A stretch of DNA of 64,000 nucleotides from Pseudomonas bharatica CSV86 (GCF_000319305.2 NZ_AMWJ02000001.1:868001-932000), one strand, 5' to 3'. Shown: positions 18,175-31,022, numbered from the stretch's first letter. Notes: generated by a model not told the origin, from the sequence alone. Made by a program: numbers and translations.

Positions 18175-21136
18175 ATGCTTCGAATTCGCAAACTGGTATT
18201 AGCAATAGCCGCAGCGTCGGCGCTGTCTTCCGGTATGGCGCATGCCCTCGGGCTTGGCGAACTGACCCTCAAGTCAGCGCAGAACCAGCCCCTCGATGCC
18301 GAGATCGAACTACTCGACGTGCGTGACCTGAGCGCCGCCGACGTCCAGCCGAGCCTGGCTCCGGCGGAAGAATTCGCCAAGGCCGGCGTCGAGCGCCCGG
18401 CGTTCCTCAACGACCTGACCTTCACCCCGGTGCTCAACCCGGCAGGCAAGAGCGTGCTGAAAGTCACCTCCAGCCAGCCGCTGCCAGAGCCGATGGTCAA
18501 GTTCCTGGTCCAGGTGATGTGGCCGCAAGGCCGTCTGCTGCGCGACTACAGCGTATTGCTCGACCCTTCCCGGTTCTCCCCGCAGGCGGCCCAGGCCGCT
18601 GCCGGCGTGACGCCGGCGGTCAGCGCTCCGGCCAATTACACCACGGTGCGCCGCGACACCCTCTGGGAGATCGCCGCGCGTTCGCGCCAGGGTGGCTCAG
18701 TGCAGCAGGCCATGCTGGCGATCCAGGCATTGAATCCGGACGCCTTCATCAACGGCAACATCAACCAGTTAAAGACCGGCCAGGTCCTGCGCATGCCGGA
18801 CCAACAGCAGATCCAGGCCATTCCCCAGGCCCAGGCCTTGAAAGAGGTCAACGAACAGAACATTGCATGGCGCGAAGGCCGCCGCCTTGGCCCCCAGGCC
18901 CGCCAGCTCGACGCCACCCGCCGCAACGCCGCCCAGCCCGCGCCGTCGCGCATTGCCCAGCAGGACAACCTGAAACTGGTTGCCGCCGGAAACGACAAGG
19001 CGCTGAGCGACAAGCTCGCGACGACCCAGGAAAACCTCGATGCCAGCCGTCGTGAAAGCGATGAGCTGAAAAGTCGCGTCTCCGATCTGCAAAGCCAGCT
19101 GGACAAGCTGCAACGGCTGATCGACCTGAAGAACGACCAGCTCGCCCGCCTCGAAGCCCAGGGCAGCGCCCCGGCCGCCCGGTGGCCGCAGCGCCGGTGA
19201 TCGACGCGCAACTGCAGGCCAATCCGGCCCCGGCCGCCGAGCCGGTGGTGACTCCGCCTCCGGCAGCGGTCGATACCGCCCCCGAGCAGGACACCGCGCC
19301 TGCCGATGCCCAGGCGGCGGGGCAGGGCAGCACGGCGCTCGACGGCATTCTTGGCAACCCGCTGCTGCTGGCGCTGATCGCCGGCTCGGCGCTGCTGGTG
19401 CTGCTGCTCTTGCTGCTGTTGCTGGCACGCAAGCGCAAGGCCCGGCAGGAAGCCGAAAAACATATGCGCATGGCCCGTGCACTGGCCGAAGAAAACGAAC
19501 TGGGTCTTGACCGCGAGCTGCCGCAAAGCAGTTTCGACGGCCTCGATGTGGTGCCGCCGACCGTCACCCTGGCGCCGGCCGTGGTCGCAGCCTCCGCCGC
19601 TGCCGCCACCGCCGCCGAGCAGGTCAGCGAGCCGCGGGTCGCCGAGCCCGAGCCGCAGCCGAAAGCCGATCCGTTCATGGCCGAGATCGACGACTGCATC
19701 GCCCACGGCCGCCTGATGCAGGCTTCCAACCTGCTGGAGCCAGCGGTGGAGAAATTCCCGCAGCGCAGCGACCTGCGCCTCAAGCTGATGGAGGTCTATG
19801 CCCATCAGGGCGACCGTACCGGCTTCGTCATGCAGGAGCGCCAGCTCCAGGCCAATCCGCAGAACCTGGCGGCGGTCGAATCGCTCAAGAGCCGTTTCCC
19901 CAACATGCTCGCCGTGGCTGCGGTCGCTGCTGCAGCGGCTGGCGGTGCAGCCGTGGCCAGTGGCCTGGACGAAAAGTTCGTCGAAGAACTGATGTCGGAA
20001 GAGCCGCAGCCCGAGTCGGATGACCTGCCTGCCGATGATGACCTCGACAGCGCCTTCGACCTGAGCCTCGACGATCTGGACGGCCTGGACCTGGAAGCCC
20101 CGGCCGACCAGGCTGCGGTACAGGCCAGCGAGCAGGTACAGGAGCCGGTACAAGAGCAAGCGTCAGCCGAGCCGCCGTCGCTGGACGACCTGGATTTCGA
20201 CACCCTGCTGCAGGACAACCCGGAAGCACCCCGCGCCGAGGCTCCACAGCCCGAGGCGGATGCCGACGCATTCGCCGACCTGGACTTCGACAGCCTGCTG
20301 GAAGAGCAGACGGCCGCCCAGGCTGCTGCAAGTGCGCCGCAAGCCGACCCGAGCCGGAGCCGCCGGTGGTAGACGACCTGGACTTCGACAGCCTGCTGCA
20401 GGAGCACACCGCTGCCCAGGCCGTCGAACCGCAGCCGGAAGCCGAGCAGGCAGCAGAACCCGAGCAGGAACAACCTGTCGCCAGCGATGACGATGTGGAT
20501 TTCGACGCCCTGTTCCAGTACTACGCCGCTACCGAACCGCAAGCGCAGCCTGAAGTGGAATCCGGACTGACTGCCAGCGCCGACGATATCGACTTCGATG
20601 CCTTGCTCGACGAGCACACCAAGGCGCAGTCCGACACCAGCGCCGACCTGGCCGACTTCGACCTCAGCGTCCCGGATGAAACCCCGACCGTCGCTACCGA
20701 AAATCGCCCGCCGCTGGATATCGAAGCGGAACTGGCGGCCTTCGACAACGACCTGGGCCTTGAGGCCGACCTGCCGCCGCTGGAGCTGCCGGACGACTTC
20801 GACCTGTCCCTGCCGGGCGAGGACGATACCGCGTCGAAGAACTTCGCCGCCGAGCTGGATAACGTCAACGCCGAACTGGACAAGCTCTCCGCCAGTCTGG
20901 AAACGCCGTCGCTGGAACCGCACTTCACCGCCGAGGACGCCGCCAGCCTGCCGGACGAAGGCGACTTTGATTACCTGGCCGGCACCGACGAGGTCGCCAC
21001 CAAGCTCGACCTGGCCCGGGCCTACATCGACATGGGTGACCATGACGGCGCCCGCGACATCCTCGACGAGGTCAACAAGGAGGGCGACCAGGCCCAGCGC
21101 CGCGAAGCCGCCGAGTTGCGCTCGAAGCTGGCCTGA
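18175..21136 (+). CDS. fimV: FimV-type polar peptidoglycan-binding protein (two frameshifts in this sequence)
   Basis: The gene reads in three frames that join through one-base losses in C runs near 19170 (GCCCGG for GCCCCGG) and 20363 (GACCCGAG for GACCCCGAG); repaired length is 987 residues. FimV is a polar hub for type IV pili and twitching. There is a signal peptide (about residues 1-25), the FimV N-terminal domain, a LysM domain (about 155-205), a coiled coil (about 280-330), one membrane segment (GSALLVLLLLLLLLA), then a long acidic cytoplasmic region. That region has five copies of DLDFDSLL-like repeats, and a TPR-like FimV C-terminus ends the protein (ATKLDLARAYIDMGDHDGAR). Confidence 0.9.
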
Positions 21137-21156
21137 TCCGCCAGGCAGTACCACCA

Positions 21157-21187
21157 ACGGCAGCCCTCGTGGCTGCCGTTGTCGTTA
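21157..21187 (+). terminator. Hairpin after fimV, probable terminator
   Basis: Stem ACGGCAGCC/GGCTGCCGT with a 5-nt loop is followed by TGTCGTT, a weak T-rich tail. It lies in the 60-bp gap before truA. Confidence 0.5.
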
Positions 21188-21199
21188 TAATCCGCGCCA

Positions 21200-22102
21200 T
21201 TGCGTAACCGACAGGCTGTTATTCCCTTGGAAATCATCGATACCGCGGCGTCCGAAGTGGCCGCCGAAGGCTTTTACCGAATCGCCCTGGGCGTTGAATA
21301 CAAAGGCACCCGCTATCGCGGCTGGCAGCGCCAGGGCGATGGCGTGCTCAGCGTGCAACAGACCCTCGAGGAAGCCCTGTCGAAAGTGGCCGCCGAGCCG
21401 ATCACCGTGCAATGCGCCGGGCGTACCGATGCCGGCGTGCATGCCAGCGGCCAGGTCGTGCACTTCGATACCCGCGCCATCCGCGACGCCAAGGCCTGGA
21501 CCATGGGCGCCAACAGCCATCTGCCCCACGACATCAGCGTGTCCTGGGCCGAGCGGATGCCGGCGCATTTCCATGCGCGCTTCAAGGCGTTCGCCCGGCG
21601 CTATCGCTATGTGATCTACAACGACCAGATCCGCCCGGCGCACCTTGGCGACCAGGTCACCTGGAACCATCGTCCGCTGGACGTCGAGCGCATGGCCGAG
21701 GCGGCGCGCTGCCTGTTGGGTACCCATGACTTCAGTGCCTTCCGCGCCGGCCAGTGCCAGGCCAAGTCGCCGATCAAGACCATCCACCATCTGCGGGTCA
21801 CCCGCCACGGCAAGATGATCGTCCTGGATATCCGTGCCAGCGCATTCCTCCACCATATGGTGCGCAATATCGCCGGGGTGCTGATGACCATCGGTGCCGG
21901 CGAGCGCCCGGTTGAGTGGGCGGCGCAGATCCTTGCCAGCCTCGACCGCCGGCAGGCCGCGGCCACCGCCCATCCGTTCGGCCTCTACCTGGTACAGGTG
22001 GAATACCCGGAGGAGTTCGTCCTGCCCGAGCGTTTCATCGGCCCGCATTTCCTCACCGGTTTCGAGTTTCCAACGGCTGACGACCCGACGGTCATTTGCT
22101 AA
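21200..22102 (+). CDS. truA: tRNA pseudouridine(38-40) synthase TruA
   Basis: The enzyme (about 300 residues) isomerises uridines 38-40 in the tRNA anticodon arm. The catalytic motif [11 protein letters not shown] holds Asp77, and [12 protein letters not shown] and [11 protein letters not shown] are conserved. The start is uncertain: a TTG at 21200 gives the frame used here, and another TTG at 21230 gives a shorter form. No ATG lies before the conserved core. Confidence 0.93.
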   Translation: MRNRQAVIPLEIIDTAASEVAAEGFYRIALGVEYKGTRYRGWQRQGDGVLSVQQTLEEALSKVAAEPITVQCAGRTDAGVHASGQVVHFDTRAIRDAKAWTMGANSHLPHDISVSWAERMPAHFHARFKAFARRYRYVIYNDQIRPAHLGDQVTWNHRPLDVERMAEAARCLLGTHDFSAFRAGQCQAKSPIKTIHHLRVTRHGKMIVLDIRASAFLHHMVRNIAGVLMTIGAGERPVEWAAQILASLDRRQAAATAHPFGLYLVQVEYPEEFVLPERFIGPHFLTGFEFPTADDPTVIC

Positions 22103-22138
22103 CATCCGGGACTTTCGCCCTCTGGAGATTCGCTGCCC

Positions 22139-22759
22139 ATGTCTGCCGTTCGCAGCAAGATCTGCGGTATTACCCGCGTGGAAGACGCGCTGGCCGCAGC
22201 CCAGGCGGGGGCCGACGCCATCGGCCTGGTGTTCTACGCCAAGAGCCCGCGGGCGGTAAGCGTGCAGCAGGCGCGGGAGATCATCGCCGCGCTGCCGCCG
22301 TTCGTCACCACCGTCGGCCTGTTCGTCAACGCCAGCCGTTGCGAGCTCAACGAGATTCTCGAAGCGGTGCCGCTGGACCTGCTGCAGTTCCATGGCGACG
22401 AAACCCCGGAAGCGTGCGACGGCTACCACCGCCCGTGGATCAAGGCCCTGCGCGTGCGTGCCGGGGATGACCTGGAAGCCGAATGCAAGCGCTACGCCCG
22501 GGCCAGCGGCATCCTGCTCGACACCTATGTGGCCGGCGTGCCTGGCGGCACCGGCGAAGCCTTCGACTGGACGCTGGTGCCCGGGCACCTGAGCAAGCCG
22601 ATCATCCTCGCCGGCGGCCTGAATCCGCACAACGTCGGCGCGGCGATCGCCCAGGTGCGGCCGTATGCGGTGGATGTCAGCGGAGGCGTTGAGCAGGCCA
22701 AGGGCATCAAGGACGCGGCGCGCATCGACGCCTTCCTCGATGCGGTACGCCGCGCGTGA
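22139..22759 (+). CDS. trpF: Phosphoribosylanthranilate isomerase
   Basis: TrpF (206 residues) is a TIM-barrel enzyme of tryptophan synthesis that converts phosphoribosylanthranilate to CdRP. Catalytic Cys is in KICGITR at the N-terminus and the catalytic Asp is in LLDTYVAG. The phosphate-binding segments [10 protein letters not shown] and DVSGGVE are intact. Confidence 0.96.
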   Translation: MSAVRSKICGITRVEDALAAAQAGADAIGLVFYAKSPRAVSVQQAREIIAALPPFVTTVGLFVNASRCELNEILEAVPLDLLQFHGDETPEACDGYHRPWIKALRVRAGDDLEAECKRYARASGILLDTYVAGVPGGTGEAFDWTLVPGHLSKPIILAGGLNPHNVGAAIAQVRPYAVDVSGGVEQAKGIKDAARIDAFLDAVRRA

Positions 22760-22999
22760 TGCGTGCCGATGTGACGACGGCCGGCAAGGCATCGTCCATA
22801 ACTTTCGCAGCCCAGTGCTGCCAGGCCAGGCCTTTGGGCCGGCCATACGAATCGACGAGCGGTCGCATGCCGTCCGGGCCAGCGCTTTCGGCGCGCCCAC
22901 GGCTGCGGCCGGTGTTTCCGAAGCATTTTTGAAGCTCAAGGGCATACGCGCGATCCGGCACTCAATGCCTGCCGGTCGCCGCTACTGGAGAAATAAAGC

Positions 23000-23920
23000 A
23001 TGAGCAACTGGTTAGTAGACAAACTGATTCCATCGATCATGCGTTCCGAGGTGAAGAAGAGTTCGGTTCCCGAAGGTCTGTGGCACAAATGCCCGTCCTG
23101 CGAAGCCGTGCTTTACCGCCCGGAACTGGAAAAGACCCTGGACGTCTGCCCCAAGTGCAACCATCACATGCGCATCGGCGCGCGTACCCGCCTGAACATC
23201 TTCCTCGACCCTGAAGGCCGCAACGAGCTGGGCGCCGAGCTCGAGCCGGTGGACCGCCTGAAATTCCGCGATGGCAAGAAGTACAAGGACCGCCTGGCCG
23301 CCGCGCAGAAGCAGATCGGCGAGAAAGATGCGCTGATCTCCATGAGCGGCACCCTGATGGGCATGCCGATCGTGGTCAGCGCCTTCGAATTCTCCTTCAT
23401 GGGCGGCTCGATGGGCGCCGTGGTCGGCGAGCGTTTCGTCCGCGCTGCCAATTACGCCCTGGAAAACCGCTGCCCGATGGTCTGCTTCTCGGCCTCCGGC
23501 GGTGCACGCATGCAGGAAGCGCTGATCTCCCTGATGCAGATGGCCAAGACCTCCGCCGCCCTGGCGCGCCTGCGCGAAGAAGGCATCCCCTTCATCTCGG
23601 TACTGACCGACCCGGTCTACGGCGGCGTTTCCGCCAGCCTGGCGATGCTCGGCGACGTCATCGTCGGTGAGCCGAAGGCCCTGATCGGCTTCGCCGGCCC
23701 GCGGGTAATCGAGCAGACCGTGCGCGAGAAACTGCCGGAAGGCTTCCAGCGCAGCGAGTTCCTCCTGGAACACGGCGCCATCGACCTGATCATCCACCGC
23801 GCCGAACTGCGTCCGCGCCTGGCGAAGATCCTCGCGCAGATGACCGGCCAGCCGTCGCCGAAGTACGTACCTTCGGCGGTTGACGCGGTAGTCGTGCCAC
23901 CGGCGCCTGCCACCGTATGA
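23000..23920 (+). CDS. accD: Acetyl-CoA carboxylase carboxyltransferase subunit beta
   Basis: AccD (306 residues) with AccA transfers the carboxyl group from carboxybiotin to acetyl-CoA, the first step of fatty-acid synthesis. The N-terminal zinc ribbon has CPSC (about residues 28-31) and CPKC (about 47-50). The carboxyltransferase fold shows [15 protein letters not shown] [12 protein letters not shown] and [23 protein letters not shown]. Its stop overlaps the folC start (ATGA). Confidence 0.97.
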   Translation: MSNWLVDKLIPSIMRSEVKKSSVPEGLWHKCPSCEAVLYRPELEKTLDVCPKCNHHMRIGARTRLNIFLDPEGRNELGAELEPVDRLKFRDGKKYKDRLAAAQKQIGEKDALISMSGTLMGMPIVVSAFEFSFMGGSMGAVVGERFVRAANYALENRCPMVCFSASGGARMQEALISLMQMAKTSAALARLREEGIPFISVLTDPVYGGVSASLAMLGDVIVGEPKALIGFAGPRVIEQTVREKLPEGFQRSEFLLEHGAIDLIIHRAELRPRLAKILAQMTGQPSPKYVPSAVDAVVVPPAPATV

Positions 23921-25202
23921 CCCAACGTACCCTTGGCGAATGGCTCGCCTACCTTGAGCAGTTGCACCCTTCGGCCATCGACATGGGCCTGGAGCGCTCC
24001 CGCGAGGTAGCGACCCGGCTCGGGCTGGGCAAGCCGGCGCCTCGGGTGGTGACTGTCACCGGCACCAACGGCAAGGGTTCGACCTGCGCCTTCATCGCCG
24101 CGCTGCTCAAGGCGCAGGGGCTGAAGGTGGGGGTCTACAGCTCGCCGCACCTGCTGCGCTACAACGAGCGGGTGCAGCTCGACGGCGTCGAGGCCAGCGA
24201 TGAGCAACTGTGCCAGGCCTTCGCCGCCGTCGAAGCGGCCCGCGGTGAAATTTCCCTGACCTATTTCGAAATGGGCACCCTGGCGGCCTTCTGGCTGTTC
24301 AGTCGCTCGGCGCTGGACGCCGTGGTCCTCGAAGTGGGCCTGGGCGGGCGCCTGGACGCGGTCAACCTGGTGGATGCGGACCTTGCCGTGGTCACCAGCA
24401 TCGGTGTCGACCATGCCGACTGGCTGGGCAACACCCGTGAGTCCGTGGCCTTCGAGAAGGCCGGATCTTCCGCCAGGACCGCCCGGCGCTGTGCGGCGAC
24501 CTGAACCCGCCGCAACCGCTGCTGGACAAGGCCCGTGAGCTGAACTGCCCGTTCTTCCTGCGCGGGCGTGATTTCGACCTGGCCTACACCGAGCAGTGCT
24601 GGCAATGGCGCGGTGTCGATGCTCGCGGTAGCGACGTCGAGTTGCACGACCTGCCGCTGCTGGACCTGCCGATGGAGAACGCCGCGCTTGCCCTGCAGGC
24701 CTATCTGCTGCTGGATCTGCCGTGGGATGCCGCGGTGGTTGCCAGGGCCTTGCAGGAGGCGCGCATCGTCGGGCGCCTGGACCGTCGCCAGTTCGACTGG
24801 AACGGCAAGCGCCTGAATATCCTGCTCGACGTAGGCCACAACCCGCATGCTGCCGAATACCTGGCCGAGCGCCTGGCGGCGCGTCCGGTCGCGGGCAAGC
24901 GCCTGGCGGTGTTCGGCCTGCTCAACGACAAGGACCTGGGTGGTGTGATCGAGCCGCTGCTGGCGCATGTTCGTCATTGGGCCGTGGCTACACTGGATAC
25001 AGCGCGCAGCCGTCCGGCCGCCGAGTTGCAAGCGGCACTGGAGAACCTTGGTGCAGCGGTGCAGTCCTATTCCAGCGTTGCACAGGCCCTGGAGGGGCAG
25101 TGCGCGCAGGCGACGGCGGATGACGAGATCCTGCTGTTCGGATCATTTTTCTGTGTCGGCGAAGCCCTGGAGTGGCTGGGCCGGCAGGCCATGGAGGACT
25201 GA
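23917..25202 (+). CDS. folC: Folylpolyglutamate synthase/dihydrofolate synthase (one frameshift in this sequence)
   Basis: FolC joins glutamate to dihydropteroate and folates. The N-terminal half has the P-loop TGTNGKGST (near residue 48), [13 protein letters not shown] and [14 protein letters not shown]. The frame breaks at about 24463, where GCCGGATC needs one more base to continue as AG-I-F-R-Q-D; the C-terminal half then runs to 25202 with [11 protein letters not shown]. Repaired length is 428 residues, normal for the family. Folate synthesis makes a real null unlikely, so a sequence error is favoured. Confidence 0.93.
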
Positions 25203-25206
25203 GCCA

Positions 25207-25908
25207 ATGGCGGGGCTGGACAAGGTCATGAAACAACGCATGGTCGGGGCACTGGTGCTGGTGGCCCTGGCAGTCATCTTCCTGCCGATGCTGTTCACCA
25301 AGCAGGACGAACTGCGCCAGGTCAAGGTCGAGGCACCTGCGGCCCCTGCCGTACCGGCGCTGCCGCAGGTGCAGGTCGAACCGGTACAGGTACCCGAGCC
25401 CCAGGTGATTGCGGACGAGAGCGTCGCCGACCAGCCGCAGACGGCGCCGGCTACGCCGATCGCCCCGGTCCAGCAGGCGCCGGTCCAGCAGCCGGTTGTC
25501 CAGCAGGAAGCAGCGAAGCCGAGCACACCGGTACCGACCCCGCAGCCTGCGGCCAAGCCTGCTCCTGTTCCTGCTCCGGCAGTCGCGGCGGCCCCGGCTG
25601 CGGCCAAACCGGCAACGCAAACGCCGGCGCCAACCCAGGCCAGCGCCAGCAAGGTCGACCCGAATGGCCTGCCGGTCAGCTGGTCGGTGCAACTGGCCAG
25701 CCTGTCCAACCGGGCCAGCGCCGACACCCTGCAGAAAACCCTGCGCAGCCAGGGCTATAACGCCTATATCCGTTCTGCCGACGGCATGAACCGGGTGTTC
25801 GTCGGCCCGGTCATCGAGCGTGCCGAAGCCGAACGCCTGCGCGATGTCATCAGCCGCCAGCAGAAGCTCAAGGGCTTCGTTGTCCGTTTCCAGCCCGAAC
25901 GTGGCTGA
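25207..25908 (+). CDS. SPOR-domain inner-membrane protein (DedD-like)
   Basis: The 233-residue product has one N-terminal membrane anchor (about residues 11-30; MVGALVLVALAVIFLPMLF), a long periplasmic Pro/Ala/Gln-rich linker (about 40-155) and a C-terminal SPOR domain (about 157-230; WSVQLASLSNRASADTLQKT). SPOR domains bind denuded septal peptidoglycan. The position between folC and cvpA matches dedD. It starts 4 bp after folC. Confidence 0.93.
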   Translation: MAGLDKVMKQRMVGALVLVALAVIFLPMLFTKQDELRQVKVEAPAAPAVPALPQVQVEPVQVPEPQVIADESVADQPQTAPATPIAPVQQAPVQQPVVQQEAAKPSTPVPTPQPAAKPAPVPAPAVAAAPAAAKPATQTPAPTQASASKVDPNGLPVSWSVQLASLSNRASADTLQKTLRSQGYNAYIRSADGMNRVFVGPVIERAEAERLRDVISRQQKLKGFVVRFQPERG

Positions 25909-26008
25909 AATCTGCCGTCCAGCGCCTGCGCCGGACGGCAAATCACTGCTTACCCATAGTCCTGCGCTCTGGTAAAATGCGCCGCCTCAACCGTTCGCAG
26001 GCAACACC

Positions 26009-26563
26009 GTGGCATTTACCTGGGTCGACTGGGCGATTCTCGCGATCATCGCCATTTCTTCGCTGATCAGTCTCAAGCGCGGCTTCGTCAAGGAAGCTCT
26101 GTCCCTGCTCACCTGGATCGTCGCCGGTGCGGTGGCGTGGATGTTCGGCGGCTCCGCCGCGCAGTACCTCGAGAGCTATATCCAGACGCCGTCCGCCCGG
26201 GTCATCGGTGGTTGCGCCATCGTTTTCGTCGCCACCCTGCTGGTGGGGGCGATGATCAATTTTCTGCTCGGCGAGCTGATTCGGGTCACCGGGCTGTCCG
26301 GGACCGATCGCTTCCTCGGCATGGCCTTCGGTGCCGCCCGTGGGGCATTGCTCGTCGTGGTGGCCGTCGGGCTGTTGAGCCTGGGGCCGGTACAACAGGA
26401 TCCATGGTGGCAGGAGTCGCGGCTCTTGCCACAATTTCTATTGGTGGCTGACTGGTCGAAGAACCTCATCCTGGGGTTGACCAGCCAGTGGCTAGCCAGC
26501 GGAATCAGCGCTCCCGCTGATCTGCCGTTCAAGGAACAGCTCCTGGGGCCAAAAGCTCCGTGA
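26009..26563 (+). CDS. cvpA: CvpA-family membrane protein
   Basis: CvpA (184 residues, GTG start) has four predicted membrane helices beginning WVDWAILAIIAISSLISLKRGFVKEAL and the SGTDRFLGMAFGAARGAL segment. The family is required for colicin V production in E. coli and is usually upstream of purF, as here. Confidence 0.95.
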   Translation: MAFTWVDWAILAIIAISSLISLKRGFVKEALSLLTWIVAGAVAWMFGGSAAQYLESYIQTPSARVIGGCAIVFVATLLVGAMINFLLGELIRVTGLSGTDRFLGMAFGAARGALLVVVAVGLLSLGPVQQDPWWQESRLLPQFLLVADWSKNLILGLTSQWLASGISAPADLPFKEQLLGPKAP

Positions 26564-26604
26564 GCACCGTTCAGTCCAGTTTCATTAAGTAGGGGTTGCG
26601 TCGC

Positions 26605-28110
<1,506 letters not shown>

Positions 28111-28125
28111 TATAGGAGCAACGGC

Positions 28126-29337
28126 ATGACACAGGAATGGGATGCCGGGCGCCTGGACAGCGACCTCGACGGGGTCGCTTTCGATACGCTGGCGGTACGC
28201 GCCGGCCAGCATCGCACGCCGGAAGGTGAGCACAGCGATCCGCTGTTCTTCACCTCCAGCTACGTGTTCCGTACCGCGGCCGATGCCGCGGCGCGGTTCG
28301 CCGGCGAGGTTCCAGGCAACGTCTATTCGCGTTACACCAACCCTACCGTACGGGCTTTCGAGGAGCGCATCGCCGCCCTGGAAGGCGCCGAGCAGGCGGT
28401 CGCCACCTCCACTGGCATGGCGGCGATCCTCGCCACGGTGATGTCGTTCTGCAGCGCCGGCGACCATGTGCTGGTTTCGCAGAGCGTGTTCGGCTCGACC
28501 ATCAGCCTGTTCGAGAAATACTTCAAGCGCTTCGGCATCCAGGTGGACTACGTGCCGCTGGCCGACCTGGGCGCGTGGGAACAGGCGTTCAAGGCCAACA
28601 CCAAGCTGCTCTTTGTCGAGTCGCCATCGAATCCGCTCGCCGAACTGGTGGATATCGCCGCGCTGGCGGAAATCGCCCACGCCAAGGGCGCCCAGCTGGT
28701 TGTGGATAACTGCTTCAGCACCCCGGCGCTGCAGCAGCCGCTGGAACTGGGTGCGGACATCGTCATGCACTCGGCGACCAAGTTCATCGACGGCCAGGGC
28801 CGTTGCATGGGCGGCGTGGTCGCCGGTCGCAGCGAGCAGATGAAGGAAGTGGTCGGTTTCATCCGTACCGCTGGCCCTTCGCTGAGCCCGTTCAACGCCT
28901 GGATCTTCCTCAAGGGCCTCGAAACCCTGAACCTGCGCATGCGCGCCCACTGCGCCAATGCCCAGGCACTGGCCGAATGGCTGGAGCAGCAGGACGGTAT
29001 CGAGAAAGTGCACTACGCCGGCCTGCCAAGCCATCCGCAGCACGAACTGGCCAAGCGCCAGATGAAGGGCTTCGGTGCAGTGGTGAGCTTCGAGGTCAAG
29101 GGCGGCAAGGAGGGCGCCTGGCGCTTCATCGACGCCACCCGGCTGATCTCGATCACCGCCAACCTCGGTGACGCCAAGACCACCATCACCCACCCGGGCA
29201 CCACCTCCCACGGCCGTCTGTCGCCGCAGGAGCGTGAAGCGGCCGGGATCCGCGACAGCCTGATCCGTGTCGCGGTGGGCCTGGAAGACGTGGCCGACCT
29301 CAAGGCCGACCTCGCCCGTGGCCTGGCGGCGCTGTGA
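28126..29337 (+). CDS. metZ: O-succinylhomoserine sulfhydrylase
   Basis: MetZ (403 residues) is a PLP enzyme that makes homocysteine directly from O-succinylhomoserine and sulfide in Pseudomonas methionine synthesis. PLP Lys219 lies in [11 protein letters not shown], with SRYTNPT near residue 68 and ESPSNP. TAGGAGCAACGGC precedes the ATG, 15 bp after purF. Its stop overlaps the next start. Confidence 0.95.
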   Translation: MTQEWDAGRLDSDLDGVAFDTLAVRAGQHRTPEGEHSDPLFFTSSYVFRTAADAAARFAGEVPGNVYSRYTNPTVRAFEERIAALEGAEQAVATSTGMAAILATVMSFCSAGDHVLVSQSVFGSTISLFEKYFKRFGIQVDYVPLADLGAWEQAFKANTKLLFVESPSNPLAELVDIAALAEIAHAKGAQLVVDNCFSTPALQQPLELGADIVMHSATKFIDGQGRCMGGVVAGRSEQMKEVVGFIRTAGPSLSPFNAWIFLKGLETLNLRMRAHCANAQALAEWLEQQDGIEKVHYAGLPSHPQHELAKRQMKGFGAVVSFEVKGGKEGAWRFIDATRLISITANLGDAKTTITHPGTTSHGRLSPQEREAAGIRDSLIRVAVGLEDVADLKADLARGLAAL

Positions 29338-30107
29338 TCGACTGGTCGGTTGCCGAGCGAAGCCATAACGGTCGCGTGGCGCTGGTCACCGGCGCTGCCC
29401 GCGGCATCGGCCTGGGCATCGCCGCCTGGCTGATCGCCGAGGGCTGGCAGGTAGTCCTCACCGACCTTGACCGCGTGCGCGGGGCCAAGGTCGCCAAGGT
29501 GCTGGGCGACAACGCCTGGTTCGTCGGCATGGATGTGTCCGACGAAGTCCAGGTGACCCTCGCCGTGGCTGAAGTCCTCGGCCAGTTCGGCCGCCTCGAT
29601 GCACTGGTGTGCAACGCGGCGATCGCCGATCCGCACAACACCACCCTCGAAAGCCTCAGCCTCGCCCACTGGAACCGCGTTATGGCGGTCAACCTGAGCG
29701 GGCCGATGCTGTTGGCCAAGCATTGCGCGCCTTACCTGCGTGCGCACTGCGGGGCCATCGTCAACCTGACCTCGACCCGTGCCCGCCAGTCCGAGCCGGA
29801 TACCGAGGCCTATGCGGCGAGCAAGGGTGGCCTGCTGGCGCTGACCCATGCCCTGGCGATGAGCCTGGGCCCGGAGATCCGCGTCAACGCCGTCAGCCCC
29901 GGCTGGATCGATGCCCGTGATCCTTCCGCGCGGCGTGCCGAGCCCCTCAGCGACGCCGACCATGCCCAGCATCCGGCGGGCAGGGTGGGGACGGTGGAGG
30001 ACGTGGCGGCGGCAGTGGCCTGGCTGCTGTCGAAGAATGCCGGGTTCGTGACCGGGCAGGAGTTCATCGTCGACGGTGGCATGACGCGGAAGATGATTTA
30101 CCAGTGA
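29334..30107 (+). CDS. Short-chain dehydrogenase/reductase
   Basis: The 257-residue product is a classical SDR with nucleotide motif TGAARGIG (about residues 18-25), NAA structural motif VCNAAIAD, catalytic Ser in LTSTRARQ and the YAASK catalytic pair near residue 161. The GTG start overlaps the metZ TGA (GTGA), so it is coupled to metZ. The substrate is unknown. Confidence 0.9.
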   Translation: MIDWSVAERSHNGRVALVTGAARGIGLGIAAWLIAEGWQVVLTDLDRVRGAKVAKVLGDNAWFVGMDVSDEVQVTLAVAEVLGQFGRLDALVCNAAIADPHNTTLESLSLAHWNRVMAVNLSGPMLLAKHCAPYLRAHCGAIVNLTSTRARQSEPDTEAYAASKGGLLALTHALAMSLGPEIRVNAVSPGWIDARDPSARRAEPLSDADHAQHPAGRVGTVEDVAAAVAWLLSKNAGFVTGQEFIVDGGMTRKMIYQ

Positions 30108-30211
30108 CAGCCGCTTGAGGAATCGCAGGTTTGTGCTACCGCCTGAGGTTGGGGCGGTGGAGGAGGGAATGAGCTTTTTTGTCCTTTTTGAAAAAAACTT
30201 CAATGGGGCTA

Positions 30212-30240
30212 TTGACTTAGGTTCGTTACCTGCGTAAATT
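30212..30240 (+). promoter_or_regulatory. Sigma-70 promoter of the Val/Asp tRNA operon
   Basis: TTGACT at 30212-30217, a 17-bp spacer and TAAATT at 30235-30240 lie about 85 bp before tRNA-Val. The remaining gap after the SDR gene shows nothing else I can name. Confidence 0.7.
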
Positions 30241-30324
30241 TCGCGGCCTCAGCGAAGCAAACGTAACAAAGCAGAAACACAGCGAAAGCAGTGATGATGC
30301 AAGAAAGTTAGGTTTGATGAGTTT

Positions 30325-30400
30325 GGGTGATTAGCTCAGCCGGGAGAGCATCTGCCTTACAAGCAGAGGGTCGGCGGTTCGATCCCGTCATCACCCACCA
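30325..30400 (+). tRNA. tRNA-Val (TAC)
   Basis: The 76-nt cloverleaf runs from GGGTGATTAGCTCAG to an encoded CCA. The anticodon loop CTTACAA gives TAC. Confidence 0.97.
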
Positions 30401-30479
30401 CTTCCTGAGAAGTTCCTGACCCGGATCGCTTCGAAAGAAACGGTCTACCAGAGAGGAACAGGACGCAAGTCCACATCGC

Positions 30480-30556
30480 GCAGCGGTAGTTCAGTCGGTT
30501 AGAATACCGGCCTGTCACGCCGGGGGTCGCGGGTTCGAGTCCCGTCCGCTGCGCCA
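30480..30556 (+). tRNA. tRNA-Asp (GTC), copy 1
   Basis: The 77-nt cloverleaf has acceptor stem GCAGCGG/CCGCTGC, anticodon loop CTGTCAC (GTC) and an encoded CCA. Confidence 0.97.
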
Positions 30557-30654
30557 CTTTTCTCCAGATCGGTTCATGACCGGTTTGAGGTCCGAAGGTA
30601 CCGAAGCCTTCAGGCCAGATCCCAGTTTCAAGCAGGCGAAAGCCTGTGCGATAC

Positions 30655-30731
30655 GCAGCGGTAGTTCAGTCGGTTAGAATACCGGCCTGTCACGCCGGGG
30701 GTCGCGGGTTCGAGTCCCGTCCGCTGCGCCA
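30655..30731 (+). tRNA. tRNA-Asp (GTC), copy 2
   Basis: Identical to the first tRNA-Asp over 77 nt, separated from it by 98 bp. Last gene of the operon. Confidence 0.97.
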
Positions 30732-30775
30732 TATCCGCCTCGAGGCCCTTGAACTCCTCGAAGCAAAACGAAGAA

Positions 30776-30798
30776 AGCGACCTCCGGGTCGCTTTTTT
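30776..30798 (+). terminator. Rho-independent terminator of the Val/Asp tRNA operon
   Basis: Stem AGCGACC/GGTCGCT with a TCCG loop is followed by five Ts. Confidence 0.9.
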
Positions 30799-30827
30799 CG
30801 TTTCTGGCGTTTCTGTTTTACCTTTCG

Positions 30828-30905
30828 GGCCCTATCGCTGGCAAGCCAGCTCCCACAAACCTGTGGGAGCTGGCTTGTCGGACCGCCGAACCGCAGCGAT
30901 AGGGC
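30828..30905. repeat. REP doublet with one hybrid unit
   Basis: A standard unit (30829-30857) faces a second (30860-30904) in which the normal short loop is replaced by TTGTCGGACCGCCGAACCGC before CAGCGATAGGG. The same variant, in the other orientation, occurs at 54382-54432. Confidence 0.8.
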
Positions 30906-30935
30906 CTCCAAGTCATGCCTGTCGGCAGATGCGAC

Positions 30936-30959
30936 TAATTATTTCCACATGCCATCCGT
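30936..30959 (+). promoter_or_regulatory. PvdS iron-starvation promoter of the pvdG-pvdL operon
   Basis: TAATT (30936-30940), exactly 16 bases, then CGT (30957-30959). This matches the PvdS-type sigma factor pattern TAAAT-N16/17-CGT with one mismatch. It lies 64 bp before pvdG, so iron-repressed expression through Fur and PvdS is expected. Confidence 0.8.
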
Positions 30960-31022
30960 TCTTCTGGGAGACAAGCCCGGCCGCTGTCATGGCCGGGGCG
31001 TGCACCTACAGGAAAACGAAAA

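Noticed and set aside
18175..21136. fimV as three separate genes or a decayed pseudogene
   Set aside because: The three frames join by one-base additions in C runs, giving a full-length protein with all FimV parts and no internal stops.
22760..22999. A small gene between trpF and accD
   Set aside because: The open frame there has no ribosome-binding site and no recognisable protein; the gap shows no clear structure.
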